From: Gimesia fumaroli
GTDB lineage: Bacteria; Planctomycetota; Planctomycetia; Planctomycetales; Planctomycetaceae
DNA length: 64,000 nt
Assembly: GCF_007754425.1 (NCBI RefSeq)
Contig: NZ_CP037452.1
Span: 1,149,501 to 1,213,500 of the forward strand
Direction of reading: 5' to 3'
Below the pieces are notes generated by a model, which was not told the origin of the DNA, did no database searches, and saw only the letters and a list, made by a program, of their open reading frames with translations. The translations under genes were made by a program, and so were the position numbers. This document shows, in pieces, positions 1 to 10,200 of the stretch. Position 1 is the first letter of the stretch; each line of letters begins with the position of its first letter.

Positions 1-944
1 TTGTTGCCAGGTTCTTTGGAAGTAATTCCCGAGACATAAATCCGGTCACTGACTTCTGCAATCGCGACCCGACTGTAAACGGGAGAGGCTTTCATACCAG
101 TGGGTGTTTTATAGGTGACGGTCTCCGTCGGACGAGACGCAGGTGCCTCACCCGGCAGGGCGACGATCATTTCAATTTCAATCGGTAGCGAAGAATACCA
201 TTCGACGAGTGAGATGGGATGCTTGCTATCATACGGGAAAAAACCGTCGATGACCTGACTGGCTGCTGTTGCCTCGGACATTGGAGTCAGAAAGGCTTTG
301 ATCTGGATGATATTTTCCGGTGAACCTCCCAGGTACTTGATCGTTTGAAATAGTTCTTCCATTGTCTTTTTGGTGGACTCAGCCAGGGTGTCAGCTTTGA
401 CCGCCTGACCTGAGATGTAGGCGGTGCGCCCCGCCGGTAGTAAAGCGGCACGGAAGCCGGAAACGTCATCGTTAAATATCACTGCTTTCGACAGTTTCTG
501 ATTTGAACCTGTTACCGCGACGGCATCCATGGCGACCAATACTTTGGGATCAGATAGCTTTGTCACGATAAAAGTGCACGCGGGTTGAGCTGGTAACTTT
601 AGTTCCTTGATCAGCCGTTGCACCTCCTGGATCAGGTCTTCATGGGTGACATAGATATTCAATTTCACCAGTTGGTTCAGACTGCTGTCCACTTTTTCCA
701 GTAGGTAATTCAAATTCTTGAGCACGAGCACACATTGATCGCTGCCACTTTCTGAAGTAATCCGACCCCCTTTAATATTTAAAGGCAGGATTTGAGATGT
801 GTGTACCAATACATCGTCTTTGACAATCACACAGAGCGAAGTCCCTGTTTTTGACGAGGGCTTATAATAAGAGACCTCGGCAGTGACCCTGCCTGTCATT
901 GACATCAACAATACAGCAATCAGCGAATTTGTTAAGAATTTCAT
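1..944 (-). CDS. Exported protein with tandem RidA (YjgF/YER057c/UK114) domains, 3' end outside window
   Basis: The reading frame runs leftward off the window, so the C-terminus is missing; 314 codons are visible. The start at 944 gives a 22-residue signal peptide ending Val-Thr-Ala, so the protein is probably exported. An in-frame ATG at 959 is also possible. A RidA-like domain covers about residues 30-140. A second, clearer one covers about 150-270 (FRAALLPAGRTAYISGQAV, then LGGSPENIIQIKAFLT). A third begins near residue 275 with the strand IYVSGI. Classical RidA is a single-domain cytosolic trimer that deaminates reactive enamine/imine intermediates, so a secreted multi-domain version probably does something else. 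It lies in the same orientation just downstream of an exported hydrolase (73 bp apart), so the two may be co-transcribed. Family assignment is from motif reading; activity is not inferred. Confidence 0.75.
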   Translation of the reverse strand, partial: MKFLTNSLIAVLLMSMTGRVTAEVSYYKPSSKTGTSLCVIVKDDVLVHTSQILPLNIKGGRITSESGSDQCVLVLKNLNYLLEKVDSSLNQLVKLNIYVTHEDLIQEVQRLIKELKLPAQPACTFIVTKLSDPKVLVAMDAVAVTGSNQKLSKAVIFNDDVSGFRAALLPAGRTAYISGQAVKADTLAESTKKTMEELFQTIKYLGGSPENIIQIKAFLTPMSEATAASQVIDGFFPYDSKHPISLVEWYSSLPIEIEMIVALPGEAPASRPTETVTYKTPTGMKASPVYSRVAIAEVSDRIYVSGITSKEPGN

Positions 945-1017
945 GGATGGTTTCACCATTCTGAAAGGTTTGATTTTCAGTTCATTCCGAAGTGGCGCGC
1001 TTCGAAATCGGATCGTA

Positions 1018-3054
1018 TTATTTTACGCGCCAGAATTCATCAAAGAAATTGGCATCCACGACTTTGCCCGGATATTGGCTACTCGCTGGCGTACGCAAGT
1101 CGATGATCGCCCAGTCAGGCAGCATCGGCACCTGTCGGGCATTATTCAAATAGGCATATTCGCGATAAGTAAATCCACTGTTGAGGACCACATATTTCTC
1201 GGGGTTCAACGGATTCGGGAAAATCAGAACCGGAGCATGATGATCGGCAGGATATTGCTTATCGCCTACGACAATCGAATCCTTGTTCCATTGAATCGGC
1301 AGCTTGTCCACAATCTTTTTGATGAGTTGATTACTCTGGGGATCGCCCCACAGCACCAGGTTGCTTGCAGCGATTTCTTTGTCGGTAATTTGAGAATCTT
1401 TCAAAACGCGAGCATCGCCGCGAAACTGCTGACGCCAATGCACGATGGCGTGTTGCATTTCTGACTGAACCCATTTGTCAACAGTCGGTGAAGCACACGT
1501 TCCGGAAGGGGAGACAAAAATAAAGGAATCCATGAAGGCATCGTCAATGGGGCCTTGCAGATTATGTTTTTTAACGAGTTGACCCGGTTCATAAACGGCG
1601 GGCCCCAGTTGCCAGACGGAATTTGCTCTGTGAAATGAAACATTCCAGGACCGGTCTGATTTCGGACGCGGTGCTTCGAGTTGGACGCCGTCAATTTCGA
1701 CGGTGACTGGTTGCGTCATATCCAGCGGCGACTCTCCTGCTGCCATCTTCAGTGTGAATCCGGTGACATTGTTGGTTTTGACTTCAACCCGATTTCGCGA
1801 ACGCAGACGAGCATCAATCTGCGCCTGTGTCCATTCTTCTTCCATCGCATCCAGTGTGACCCATGCCATCCGATTATATTTTAAAGTATAGGCCACCAGA
1901 TGCACGGTGCGGGGAATACGTTGACGGCCCACGCGTGCGAGGGAATCCATTTTGTCTTCGATGACCAGTTTGGAATCAGGGTGAATCTTGTGTGCCGTGT
2001 TGGGGCCAATGATATGCACGAGATCAATGCCGACTTTTTTCAAGGCGTCTTCCATCACGTCGGCTGCCTGCTTCTGACGGTCGATTTCCCCACTGTAGGC
2101 AACGGTCGGACACTGATACAGATTGAGCGCGTAACCAGGGCAGTCATACATTTGCCACAATTTCTTTTCGTACCAGGTCGGTTTCAAGGTTTCTTTCTGA
2201 AACACATCCAGGAACAGAGGTGTTTCTGAAAAGCCGGCTCCGGGATTCGCAGCGAACCAGCGATCCGCATAATGCACGGCGAACTGCCAGCAGGCAGCGC
2301 CCCCCATTGAAAAGCCACGTACGGAGACGCGGTCGTCATCGATACGGTAATTCTGCTTTGTTGATTCCAGTGCTTCCAGTACATCAATTTCACCGGCGAA
2401 CTTGAAGGCATTGGAATAGCGACCATAAGGATGCAACACGATGGTGTTGGCAGGCGTATATTGCCCGCGCGAACGTTGTTGCTGGCTGATGAAGTTGACT
2501 TCGCTCAGCCGTTCGCCTCTGCCATGAAACCAGAGGTCACATCGATACTGACTTTTTCCATCAAACGTATAGCTGTCGGGAATCACCAGGCCATAAGGTT
2601 GCACGGTCTGGTCGATTTTCGAGACATAACCGCGGACGACCAGCCCTGTCTGACGTGTCCAGGGGGCTTCCCCTTTCAGCAACTGGTCGGCCCGTTTTTG
2701 GCCCTGTTGTAACAGCTTGAGCCCGTTGCCAATTTCGCGTTCGTGAAAGAACTCCTGATAGTCGAGCGCACACCGTACGGCTCGGTGATAGATTTCGACG
2801 TCCGGGATCAATGCCTTGATTCGCGCGTCTTTGCTCTTGTTCAATTGATCCAGCGATGCCTGAAGTTTTGTCAGTCCCTGTTGCAACTCCTGTTTTTTCT
2901 CAGCAGGAACTTCAACACCGAGTGAGGGGATGCGGCGGACTTTGTCGGGAATGTTGTCAGCCGGGCCATCAGCGTGTACTAAGGCAGGGGAAAGTATCGC
3001 ACACAGGGCCAACGCGATTGTAGTTTTGACAATAAATTTTCGTGGAAAAATCAT
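1018..3054 (-). CDS. Exported alpha/beta hydrolase (prolyl-oligopeptidase/esterase type)
   Basis: 678 residues from the ATG at 3054, which directly precedes a signal peptide (MIFPRKFIVKTTIALALC...). The frame stays open for 30 codons upstream but adds no sensible sequence. Residues 45-130 look helical and charged. The catalytic core follows: a nucleophile elbow GFSMGG with Ser249, a likely acid Asp325 in SGEIDRQ, and a His at 355 or 358 (NTAHKIH). This order (Ser, Asp, His) fits the alpha/beta-hydrolase fold of prolyl oligopeptidase-like secreted esterases common in planctomycetes. A C-terminal region of about 300 residues follows the core and has no motif I recognise. Substrate unknown; peptide or carbohydrate ester are both possible. 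The downstream neighbour on the same strand is the multi-RidA exported protein. Confidence 0.8.
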   Translation of the reverse strand: MIFPRKFIVKTTIALALCAILSPALVHADGPADNIPDKVRRIPSLGVEVPAEKKQELQQGLTKLQASLDQLNKSKDARIKALIPDVEIYHRAVRCALDYQEFFHEREIGNGLKLLQQGQKRADQLLKGEAPWTRQTGLVVRGYVSKIDQTVQPYGLVIPDSYTFDGKSQYRCDLWFHGRGERLSEVNFISQQQRSRGQYTPANTIVLHPYGRYSNAFKFAGEIDVLEALESTKQNYRIDDDRVSVRGFSMGGAACWQFAVHYADRWFAANPGAGFSETPLFLDVFQKETLKPTWYEKKLWQMYDCPGYALNLYQCPTVAYSGEIDRQKQAADVMEDALKKVGIDLVHIIGPNTAHKIHPDSKLVIEDKMDSLARVGRQRIPRTVHLVAYTLKYNRMAWVTLDAMEEEWTQAQIDARLRSRNRVEVKTNNVTGFTLKMAAGESPLDMTQPVTVEIDGVQLEAPRPKSDRSWNVSFHRANSVWQLGPAVYEPGQLVKKHNLQGPIDDAFMDSFIFVSPSGTCASPTVDKWVQSEMQHAIVHWRQQFRGDARVLKDSQITDKEIAASNLVLWGDPQSNQLIKKIVDKLPIQWNKDSIVVGDKQYPADHHAPVLIFPNPLNPEKYVVLNSGFTYREYAYLNNARQVPMLPDWAIIDLRTPASSQYPGKVVDANFFDEFWRVK

Positions 3055-3311
3055 AGGGGGGCTCTCGCAGGATATCGGATGATCGGGAATGTTGTAACTT
3101 CTTAAACGATCGTGACTAACATTGTTCTTACTATCATGCCGCACGGACGATGATTTGAAAACTGTTTCGGCAAAGATATTCTGCGATCGAGCAAAGAGTC
3201 CCTTTCCGCGAAAATTGGCATGGACCCTTTGACTCGTGTTTGTTAGAACAGTGCTACACCTTGCCCCGGAGTCTGGATCATTTCTTTCCTTAATGCGAGT
3301 GGAGTCAAACC

Positions 3312-3986
3312 ATGTCTAACAAAGTCTTCTCACTCTGCCTGATTTCGGTGATTTTTCTGGGGCTTGTGACTTCTGGCTCTGCGGCAGAGGAAAAGAAAGC
3401 CGCTGCTGCGGCAAAGGTGCATACGCTCGCACTTCCCGGAATGGAATTAAAGGGAGAGGAAATTGACTATAATGTTCAGCGGGATGGTAAGCATGACATC
3501 AGCCTGCGCGGCCAATCTGCACTGAAAATAGACGAAATCGTGATCACTGCCAACTTCATTCATGTGACATACTCGAAAATTGAGAATGCGGTTCTCGACC
3601 TGAAGGGGAACGTCACCATTTTCAGCAAAGGCGACAAACTGCGGGCCAATGCGGTGGAAGCGAAGTTTGATTTTGGCGCGAAATCCCTTACGCTGAAAGG
3701 AGAAGCAGAGCAGGACGCACTTTTGATCCGGTATACTGGTTCCAAAACCACTCGTATGGAAGCTGCCGAGATTGAAATTCAATTTAAAGATCAAAATGTC
3801 GTATCGATCAAATCTCAGGGACCTGTCGCGATCTCGGAACGGAATGCGACCAAAGAAGATCAGCTCTTCAGCCCTCAATCCAGTCCGGGCGATCTATTTG
3901 GAGTTCCTCAATCTCCTCGTACGGGCTTTGAGTCTCCACCGTTTTCCAGTCCAGGAAATAATATTTTCAGTCCTTCAAGTAAGTAA
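3312..3986 (+). CDS. Exported LptA/OstA-like beta-jellyroll protein, first of a pair
   Basis: 224 residues with a cleavable signal peptide (about residues 1-24, ending SGSAA-EE). The mature part has alternating beta-strand patterns typical of the LptA/OstA fold: ALKIDEIVITANFIHVTY, then LDLKGNVTIFSKGDKLRANAVEAKFDF, then SLTLKGEAEQDALL. The repeated order of 'ancestral coat', 'modified ligand' and 'damping' strands is what one expects of LptA/LptC-type lipopolysaccharide carriers in the periplasm. The C-terminus (from about residue 185) is Pro/Ser/Phe-rich and low in complexity. The next gene, 84 bp downstream, encodes a protein of the same type, so the pair probably acts together. Assignment to the LptA-like fold rests on pattern reading only; no Lpt ABC transporter or LptD is visible nearby. 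Confidence 0.6.
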   Translation: MSNKVFSLCLISVIFLGLVTSGSAAEEKKAAAAAKVHTLALPGMELKGEEIDYNVQRDGKHDISLRGQSALKIDEIVITANFIHVTYSKIENAVLDLKGNVTIFSKGDKLRANAVEAKFDFGAKSLTLKGEAEQDALLIRYTGSKTTRMEAAEIEIQFKDQNVVSIKSQGPVAISERNATKEDQLFSPQSSPGDLFGVPQSPRTGFESPPFSSPGNNIFSPSSK

Positions 3987-4070
3987 AAACGGAAACAGTA
4001 AAGATCACAAGTCAGTTCTATAAGAGGATCAAATAGAGTTGCTCTATCAGTTTGGAATGGGAGATTAGTG

Positions 4071-4790
4071 ATGTTGGCACGAAGTTTGACTGTCTTGCTT
4101 TGTTTGGCTGGAATTCAAACGTTTTGCCAGGCAACGGACCCCGCATTTGACGCGGATAAAAAGTCAAAAATCGATGCGGTCCGGTTGACAGAAACCAATA
4201 CGCTTCAGTTTGGCCCCTTTTCCATGCAGGGCAAAGACCTGAGCGTTCGGGTTAAGAGTCCTGGTCAAAAAATCATCACTTTGAAACAAAATGCACGGCT
4301 TGTATGTGGCCAAACCCGTATTTCGGCAGACCGAATTGATGTTTCCTATAAAGATCCACAGGATCTGCAAATGACCTTGCAAGGGAATATTGAAATTGAA
4401 AACGAGCGGGATCAACTGCGGATGTTCGCACGAACTGCCAGTCTATTCAACAATGCGTATGGACGTGGGGTGATGCTCCTGAGCCGGGATCGTGGGCATG
4501 TCACACTACTGCGAACCAGCAAGCAGAAAACGACGCAGATCGAAGCCTCCCGGATTCAACTTTTATTTCCCGATCAACATACTCTTCAGATTTATCCCAT
4601 TGATAAAGTCAGTATCAAGGTACGTCCGGCTAGATCGACTGATCTTGTAGAGATTCAGTCCTCAACCCAGAGTGAGTTTGATTTTTTTGACGGAATTTCG
4701 ATTACCGATGTCCAGATCAAATCGAAAAAAAGCACAAAGAAAATTCGTCAGACAGGGGCGGAAGTAGAGAAACTGCAACTGCTTAAATAA
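4071..4790 (+). CDS. Exported LptA/OstA-like beta-jellyroll protein, second of a pair
   Basis: 239 residues. The ATG at 4071 follows a GGAG ribosome-binding site at good spacing and is preferred over the GTG directly before it. A signal peptide ends near residue 22 (IQTFCQA-TD). The body repeats the LptA-like strand pattern seen in the preceding gene: KIITLKQNARLVCGQTRISA, then LQMTLQGNIEIENERDQLRM, then ITDVQIKSKKS. The C-terminus is basic. It is in tandem with the gene at 3312-3986, and a strong hairpin lies 35 bp after its stop. A role in periplasmic lipid transport is inferred from fold resemblance and is not proven. Confidence 0.6.
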   Translation: MLARSLTVLLCLAGIQTFCQATDPAFDADKKSKIDAVRLTETNTLQFGPFSMQGKDLSVRVKSPGQKIITLKQNARLVCGQTRISADRIDVSYKDPQDLQMTLQGNIEIENERDQLRMFARTASLFNNAYGRGVMLLSRDRGHVTLLRTSKQKTTQIEASRIQLLFPDQHTLQIYPIDKVSIKVRPARSTDLVEIQSSTQSEFDFFDGISITDVQIKSKKSTKKIRQTGAEVEKLQLLK

Positions 4791-4824
4791 GCTTCCGTCA
4801 TGACGATCTCCACGCAACAGTTTC

Positions 4825-4873
4825 CAATACCGAGACCAACTTCGGCTGTTTTTCAAGCTGAAAAACGGTATTG
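4825..4873 (+). terminator. Two-part hairpin after the LptA-like pair, possible terminator
   Basis: An outer stem CAATACCG (4825-4832) pairs with CGGTATTG (4866-4873). An alternative or inner hairpin pairs GTTTTTCA with TGAAAAAC around a 3-nt loop (about 4848-4866). A short T run (CCCGTTTTTC) follows within 10 bp. Placement after the stop at 4790 suits a transcription terminator, but the T run is separated from the stem and interrupted, so efficiency is uncertain. Confidence 0.4.
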
Positions 4874-5079
4874 ACCCGTTTTTCGCTTTGCAATAAGCTT
4901 CCGATCCACACAAATCTCTCTCAAATCAAATCTCAATTCTCTTCAGGTTTTCTGCTTTGTCAGTTCTGACAATGTTTGATGACTCAATGCGTACTTCAGT
5001 TTAAAAACTGGACAGGCTCAGGTTGTATTGAAACCACCTGGCTGCTTGAGGATCAAATTGCGTTCGGGACTGGTCTCTG

Positions 5080-7161
5080 TTGAAAACAAACATTCTGAAA
5101 AGACTATTTTCTCACAAACGGGGTCGTACTGTGAAGAGCTCAGTCAATCTATTCATCGTCTTAAGCATGCTGACAGCCGGTTTTACGGGCTGTCAAAAAC
5201 TGAATTTGAATCCGGAGAACTGGTTGAATCCAGCCAGTCTACGTTCGCAAAGTCCGGATGAAGACGAAACGTCTCTGACAGAAGAATTTGAGACAGAAGT
5301 GAAAGTAGAGACCCCATTCATTGGGGAATATACACAAATCACGGGGAAAAACCTGATCGCACTGCAAGGTGTGGGCTTAATCACGGGCTTAAATGGGACT
5401 GGTGGGAATCCGCCCCCTTCCGTGCACCGTGAAGCACTTCTCCGCGAGATGCGCCGCCGCAATGTCAAAAATCCGAACCATATTTTACGCAGTCCCTCCA
5501 CAGCACTCGTGATTGTGAAAGCCTATCTGCCGCCTCTGATTCGTAAAGGCGAAACGTTCGACGTGGAAGTCTATCTGCCCGGAAACAGTGAAGCGACCAG
5601 CCTGGAAGGGGGCTGGTTAATGGAGTCCTATCTGGCTGAGCAGGCGATGATTCAGGGACGCGGACTTTTGAAAGGCCATATCCTGGCCAAGGCGCAGGGG
5701 CCCATTCTGATTCCGCCGATGTCGGAAGAAGATCGTAAAAAAGGGACCGCCGGAATTCTGCGACGTGGACGGATTCTGTCTGGCGGGATTTCCGTAGCCG
5801 AAGACCGCGATCTGGCACTCTACCTGCGAAACGATTTCAAGAGTATTCGTAACGCGCAACGTATTGCTAATCGAATCGGTGGCCGCTTCCATCACTTTGA
5901 TAAATATGGAATTGAAGAACCACTGGCAGAAGCGAAGACTGATAAGAAAGTCGTGTTAAAGCTGAAGCCGCGCTATAAGCATAACGATTCACGCTACCTG
6001 CAGGTGGTACGAAATATTGCCTTCCGTGAGACCGATGTCGCGCAACGTGTACGGATGCAAAAGCTGACCGAGGAAATCATGATCCCCGAGAAGGCCGAAC
6101 GTGCTTCGATTCAGCTGGAAGCGATCGGTAAAAAATCAATTCCGATTCTGAAAGCGGCGCTGAAAAGCCCGCTGTTGGAAGTCCGTTTTCATGCGGCTGT
6201 CGCACTGGCTTATCTGGATGACGGGTCGGGCCTTAAAGCACTGGCAGAAGCGGCCCGGGAAGAGCCGGCGTTCCGCGTCTATGCACTGGCGGCGATGTCG
6301 GCCATTGATGAGCCTGAAGCGCACATGTATTTACGCGATTTGATGAGTATGACCAGTGCCGAAACCCGCTATGGTGCATTTCGGGCGCTCTGGACTCTGG
6401 ATAAAAACGATCCGTTTATTCGCGGCGAAGACATGAATGGGCAGTTCCTGCTGCATGTGCTGGAGACCGAACTGGAAACTGTCGTCGATCATGATCCGGA
6501 TGCCAAAGAGGGGAACCCGAAAAATGGGGGACCGATGATTCATATCACCCACCGGAAACACCCGGAAGTGGTTCTGTTCGGTTCGAAACAGGAGTTTCGA
6601 GTGCCGATCGCCGTGCGGGCGGGAGAAGTCTTAATCACGGGTGCACCAGGGACGGAAGAAATCACTGTCAGTAAATACAAGGTTGGCGAACCGGATCAGC
6701 GGAAGCGTGTTCCTAAAAATATTGCCGTTGTGATTCGAACGGCTGTCGAGATGGGCGCCAGTTATCCTGATATTGCCCAAATGATTCTACAGGCACATCA
6801 ACAGGGGAATGTTGACGGCCAGGTAGAAATTGATGCCTTACCAGAAGGGGGGCGCATGTACTATCGGCCTACCGAGGAAGATGCTTTGATGGCTCTGAAA
6901 TCGGGGACGATGAAATCCAACAAGCCTAAGCGGAAGAAGGGGGCCCGTATCGGAAATCAGAATGTGGTTCCGAATATTTTCCACTCGGGCGGACCTCAAG
7001 AGAAAACGTCAAAAAAATCTAAGTATGACTTAGATGAAGATGAAAATGGTAAAGCGAGTTTAGCGGATTACCGCAAGTCAAAATCATCAGACGATGACGA
7101 TGATGATAAATTTATCAAACAGACCACTTTCCAGAGCTTGTTCCGTTACTTCAAAAAATAA
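5080..7161 (+). CDS. FlgI (P-ring)-like lipoprotein with HEAT repeats, non-flagellar context
   Basis: 693 residues from a TTG at 5080; a GTG at 5131 would give a tighter signal peptide, and neither has a strong ribosome-binding site. A hydrophobic stretch ends in GFTGC, a plausible lipobox (Cys38 from the TTG). Residues 85-260 resemble the FlgI core: LQGVGLITGLNGTGG matches MGLVVGLDGTGDGG of the true FlgI in this window, and FDVEVYLPGNSEATSLEGG corresponds to its LDCFVSSMLGAKSLRGG. Residues 345-440 form about three HEAT-like helical repeats. A further domain near 500-630 and an acidic Asp-rich tail follow. It lies just before smc, far from the flagellar cluster that holds the real flgI. It probably builds an envelope ring or scaffold; the function is unknown. 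Confidence 0.7.
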   Translation: MKTNILKRLFSHKRGRTVKSSVNLFIVLSMLTAGFTGCQKLNLNPENWLNPASLRSQSPDEDETSLTEEFETEVKVETPFIGEYTQITGKNLIALQGVGLITGLNGTGGNPPPSVHREALLREMRRRNVKNPNHILRSPSTALVIVKAYLPPLIRKGETFDVEVYLPGNSEATSLEGGWLMESYLAEQAMIQGRGLLKGHILAKAQGPILIPPMSEEDRKKGTAGILRRGRILSGGISVAEDRDLALYLRNDFKSIRNAQRIANRIGGRFHHFDKYGIEEPLAEAKTDKKVVLKLKPRYKHNDSRYLQVVRNIAFRETDVAQRVRMQKLTEEIMIPEKAERASIQLEAIGKKSIPILKAALKSPLLEVRFHAAVALAYLDDGSGLKALAEAAREEPAFRVYALAAMSAIDEPEAHMYLRDLMSMTSAETRYGAFRALWTLDKNDPFIRGEDMNGQFLLHVLETELETVVDHDPDAKEGNPKNGGPMIHITHRKHPEVVLFGSKQEFRVPIAVRAGEVLITGAPGTEEITVSKYKVGEPDQRKRVPKNIAVVIRTAVEMGASYPDIAQMILQAHQQGNVDGQVEIDALPEGGRMYYRPTEEDALMALKSGTMKSNKPKRKKGARIGNQNVVPNIFHSGGPQEKTSKKSKYDLDEDENGKASLADYRKSKSSDDDDDDKFIKQTTFQSLFRYFKK

Positions 7162-7265
7162 GCCAGTTTCGAATCCTCTTCAATTTAAGAACTGTTACTT
7201 TTGCGTTGTGATTGCCAGTTTAAAGTCAGGCTCCCACGATCTGTTTTCCCGTGTAAGGTTACGTG

Positions 7266-10200
7266 ATGCTGAAATCATTGGAACTGTTCGGCTTTAAGAG
7301 TTTTGCCGACCGGACCATCTTTGAATTTTCGGAAGGCATTACTTGCGTTGTCGGGCCCAACGGAAGTGGTAAGAGTAATGTCGTGGACGGTATCAAATGG
7401 GTGTTGGGAGACCAGAGCCCGAAGAGCCTGCGCGGCAAAGACATGACCGATGTGATCTTCAACGGTTCGCAGGGACGCAAGCCGAACGCGTATGCTGAAG
7501 CCACGCTGACGTTTAATAACAAAGAAGGCTTTCTGGATATTGACGCCGATGAAGTGCACATCGGCCGTCGCTTGTGGAAAAACGGTGATTCCGAATACCT
7601 GCTGAACCGGAATCCGGTTCGCCTCAAAGATATTCGTGATTTGTTCATGGGAACCGGGGCGGCGACTTCGGCTTACAGTATCATCGAGCAGGGACGCGTT
7701 GATCAGATTTTACAAGCCAATGCTGCGACACGCCGCGTGGTATTTGAAGAAGCATCGGGAATCAGTCGTTATAAATCGAGAAAAGTCGACGCCGAACGGA
7801 AACTGGAGCGGGTCGGTCAGAATATTCTCAGACTGACTGATATTGTCGATGAAGTCGAAGCCCAGTTGAATTCCACGCGCAGCCAGGCTTCAAAAGCAGC
7901 GAAATACCGTGAAGCTTCGACCGAGTTGCGAAAGCTGTGGATGGGCATGGCTGCGGATGACTGGCGGCATCTCACCTCTCAGCTGTCTTCCCTGCAGGCA
8001 ACCATCGGACAGTATCAGCAACGTATTGACGAGTTGAACAACGAATATCAGACGTACGAAGAAAAATTGGCAGCCATTGATTCCGAGGTTGCAGAGTTCG
8101 ATGACCAGCTGCGTTCGGTTGAGAAAAAACTGGCATCGCACCGGGAAGGCATCGCCGGTAATCAGACCGCGATCGAACACCAGCTCGAACGAAAACATGA
8201 ATTTGAAGCCGAGATCATTCGTTTGCGCAAGCAGCGAATTCTGATGGCGAAGCGCACATCAGAAATCCAGAAAGATCTGGAAGCAGTGGAGAATGAAAAA
8301 ATCAGTTCCGAGTCTGAGTTTCAACTGCAGCGCGAAAAGCTGGAAGAAACGCATTCGCGGATTAAGCTGGTCACTGAAGAGCTGGATGCGGCAAATGCAC
8401 AAATTCAAGAAAAGCAACAGCAGGTGCATGGGTTGAATAAGGAGTCACTGGCTCTGGACAATCGGTTGTTTTCGATTCAAACGCAACTGGAGACATATCA
8501 TACTTCAACAGATAAGGCGAACGAAAAGCGACTGCAATTGGAAGCAAGGGTCGAAGAAGCAGAGTCTGCCCTGGCGGCATGCGAAGCACAATTCCGATTG
8601 GCGGGCGAAAAGGTAGCTACGTTTGCACAAAGTCTGTCTGATGTGGATGAAAAGCAGCAGAATTTGTTAAGCGAACAGGACCAGAAGACGCAGCTTCTGT
8701 CTGACCTGCGAGAAAAGCGGAGTGCGTATCAGGCCCGCAAAAGTGTGCTGGAAGATCTGGAACGACGCCAGGAAGGGATCAGTATCGGCGTCAAAGAAAT
8801 CTTGAATCGCGCTCAGACATCAAATTATTCTCCCTGGAATACAATTATCGGGAGCGTGGCTGATCTGCTGGATGTCGATCTGGAGCAGGCAGCACTTCTG
8901 GAAGTTGCTTTAGGAATTCGTTCGCAGCTGTTAGTGATCCGTGAGTTTGATCCACTGTATCAATTTCTGAAAGAAGGCAAGTATTCGATTTCGGGACGCG
9001 TCGGTTTTATTACTCGGCCCCTCAGTCAGCCGGAAAACGAACAGACAATACCGGTTGTAAACGGTTTCTCGATGGAAGGTGAGACGACACAGCCGGAATC
9101 ATTTACCACAGAACCTGACGAAGAGTCACTCGATTTGTCTGCAGAGCGAGGGGTGATTTACCGCGCTGACAAGTTAGTCAAACCGACGCCTGAAAATCAG
9201 GCACTGGCTGAACTGCTGCTGTCGGATACCTGGATCGTGGATTCGTTAGAAACTGCCGTCAATTTGTCTCGAACCAAGGGGCAACAGTGCCGTTTTGTCA
9301 CACTGCAAGGAGAGCTGATTGAAGAAAATCAGTCGGTTTTTGTGGGCGCGATTGGTGGCGAGTCTGCGATTTTCACTCGTAAGAGTGAATTACGAAAACT
9401 GAAAAACGATCTGATCAGAATTGATCGGACCTTAAACGAGAACGAATCCTCGCTCGAGAAACTGGATGACCTGTTATCAACGGTGGACGAAGAACGGAGC
9501 ATCTGCCAGGAGCAGATGCAGATTGCCTCCGAAGCACTTTCCACAGAGAAGGCCGCGAAGGTCGCCGCTGAGCATAAACGGGAGCAGTTAAACGAAGAAT
9601 TAGCAACAGTCAGAAACGATCTGCAGGATCTGGAGTTGCACGCTCAGAAACTGCAAACCGAATCGGCAGTGGTGGCAGTGGAAAAACAGGAGACAGAAAC
9701 CAGGCTGGAAGCGCTGCAGTCAGAGATTCAGCAGGACGAATCAGTATTGCTTAACAAGCAGTGCGAAGTTCAGGAGATGAAAGAACAGCAAAACGCCCGC
9801 CAGCTGGAACTGGCGACGCACGAGGAGCGTTTAACCGGCCTGACGCAGCGTTTTGGCCGTTTGAAGCTGGAATTCGAACAGCGCGAACAGCAGCAGGAAG
9901 AATCGAGTCGGCGGTATGAATTATCGCTGGAAAAGAATTCGCAAATCAAGCTGCACATCTTAAATACACGGGCAATGCTGGACGAACAGTTTTTGATTCA
10001 GGAGACATTTCTGGAGCAAGCCAGAAGTCTGGCAACCATACGTGACGAAAAACGGCAACTCAAAAAGCAGTTGAGTGCCGAAGAAGCAGCGCTACGAAAA
10101 GAACGCCGTGAACTGGGCGATAAAAAACACGAGGAAGAATTCAAAACTCGTGATATCGAGCATCAGATCAGCACATTGACTGAACGCATCGAGGAAGAGT

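Noticed and set aside
883-1464. Plus-strand frame of 193 codons
   Set aside because: It is antisense to the RidA and hydrolase genes, with no recognisable sequence.
5080-7161. Calling the FlgI-like lipoprotein a second flagellar P-ring gene
   Set aside because: It has HEAT repeats and an acidic tail, is distant from the flagellar genes and the true flgI is elsewhere in the window.
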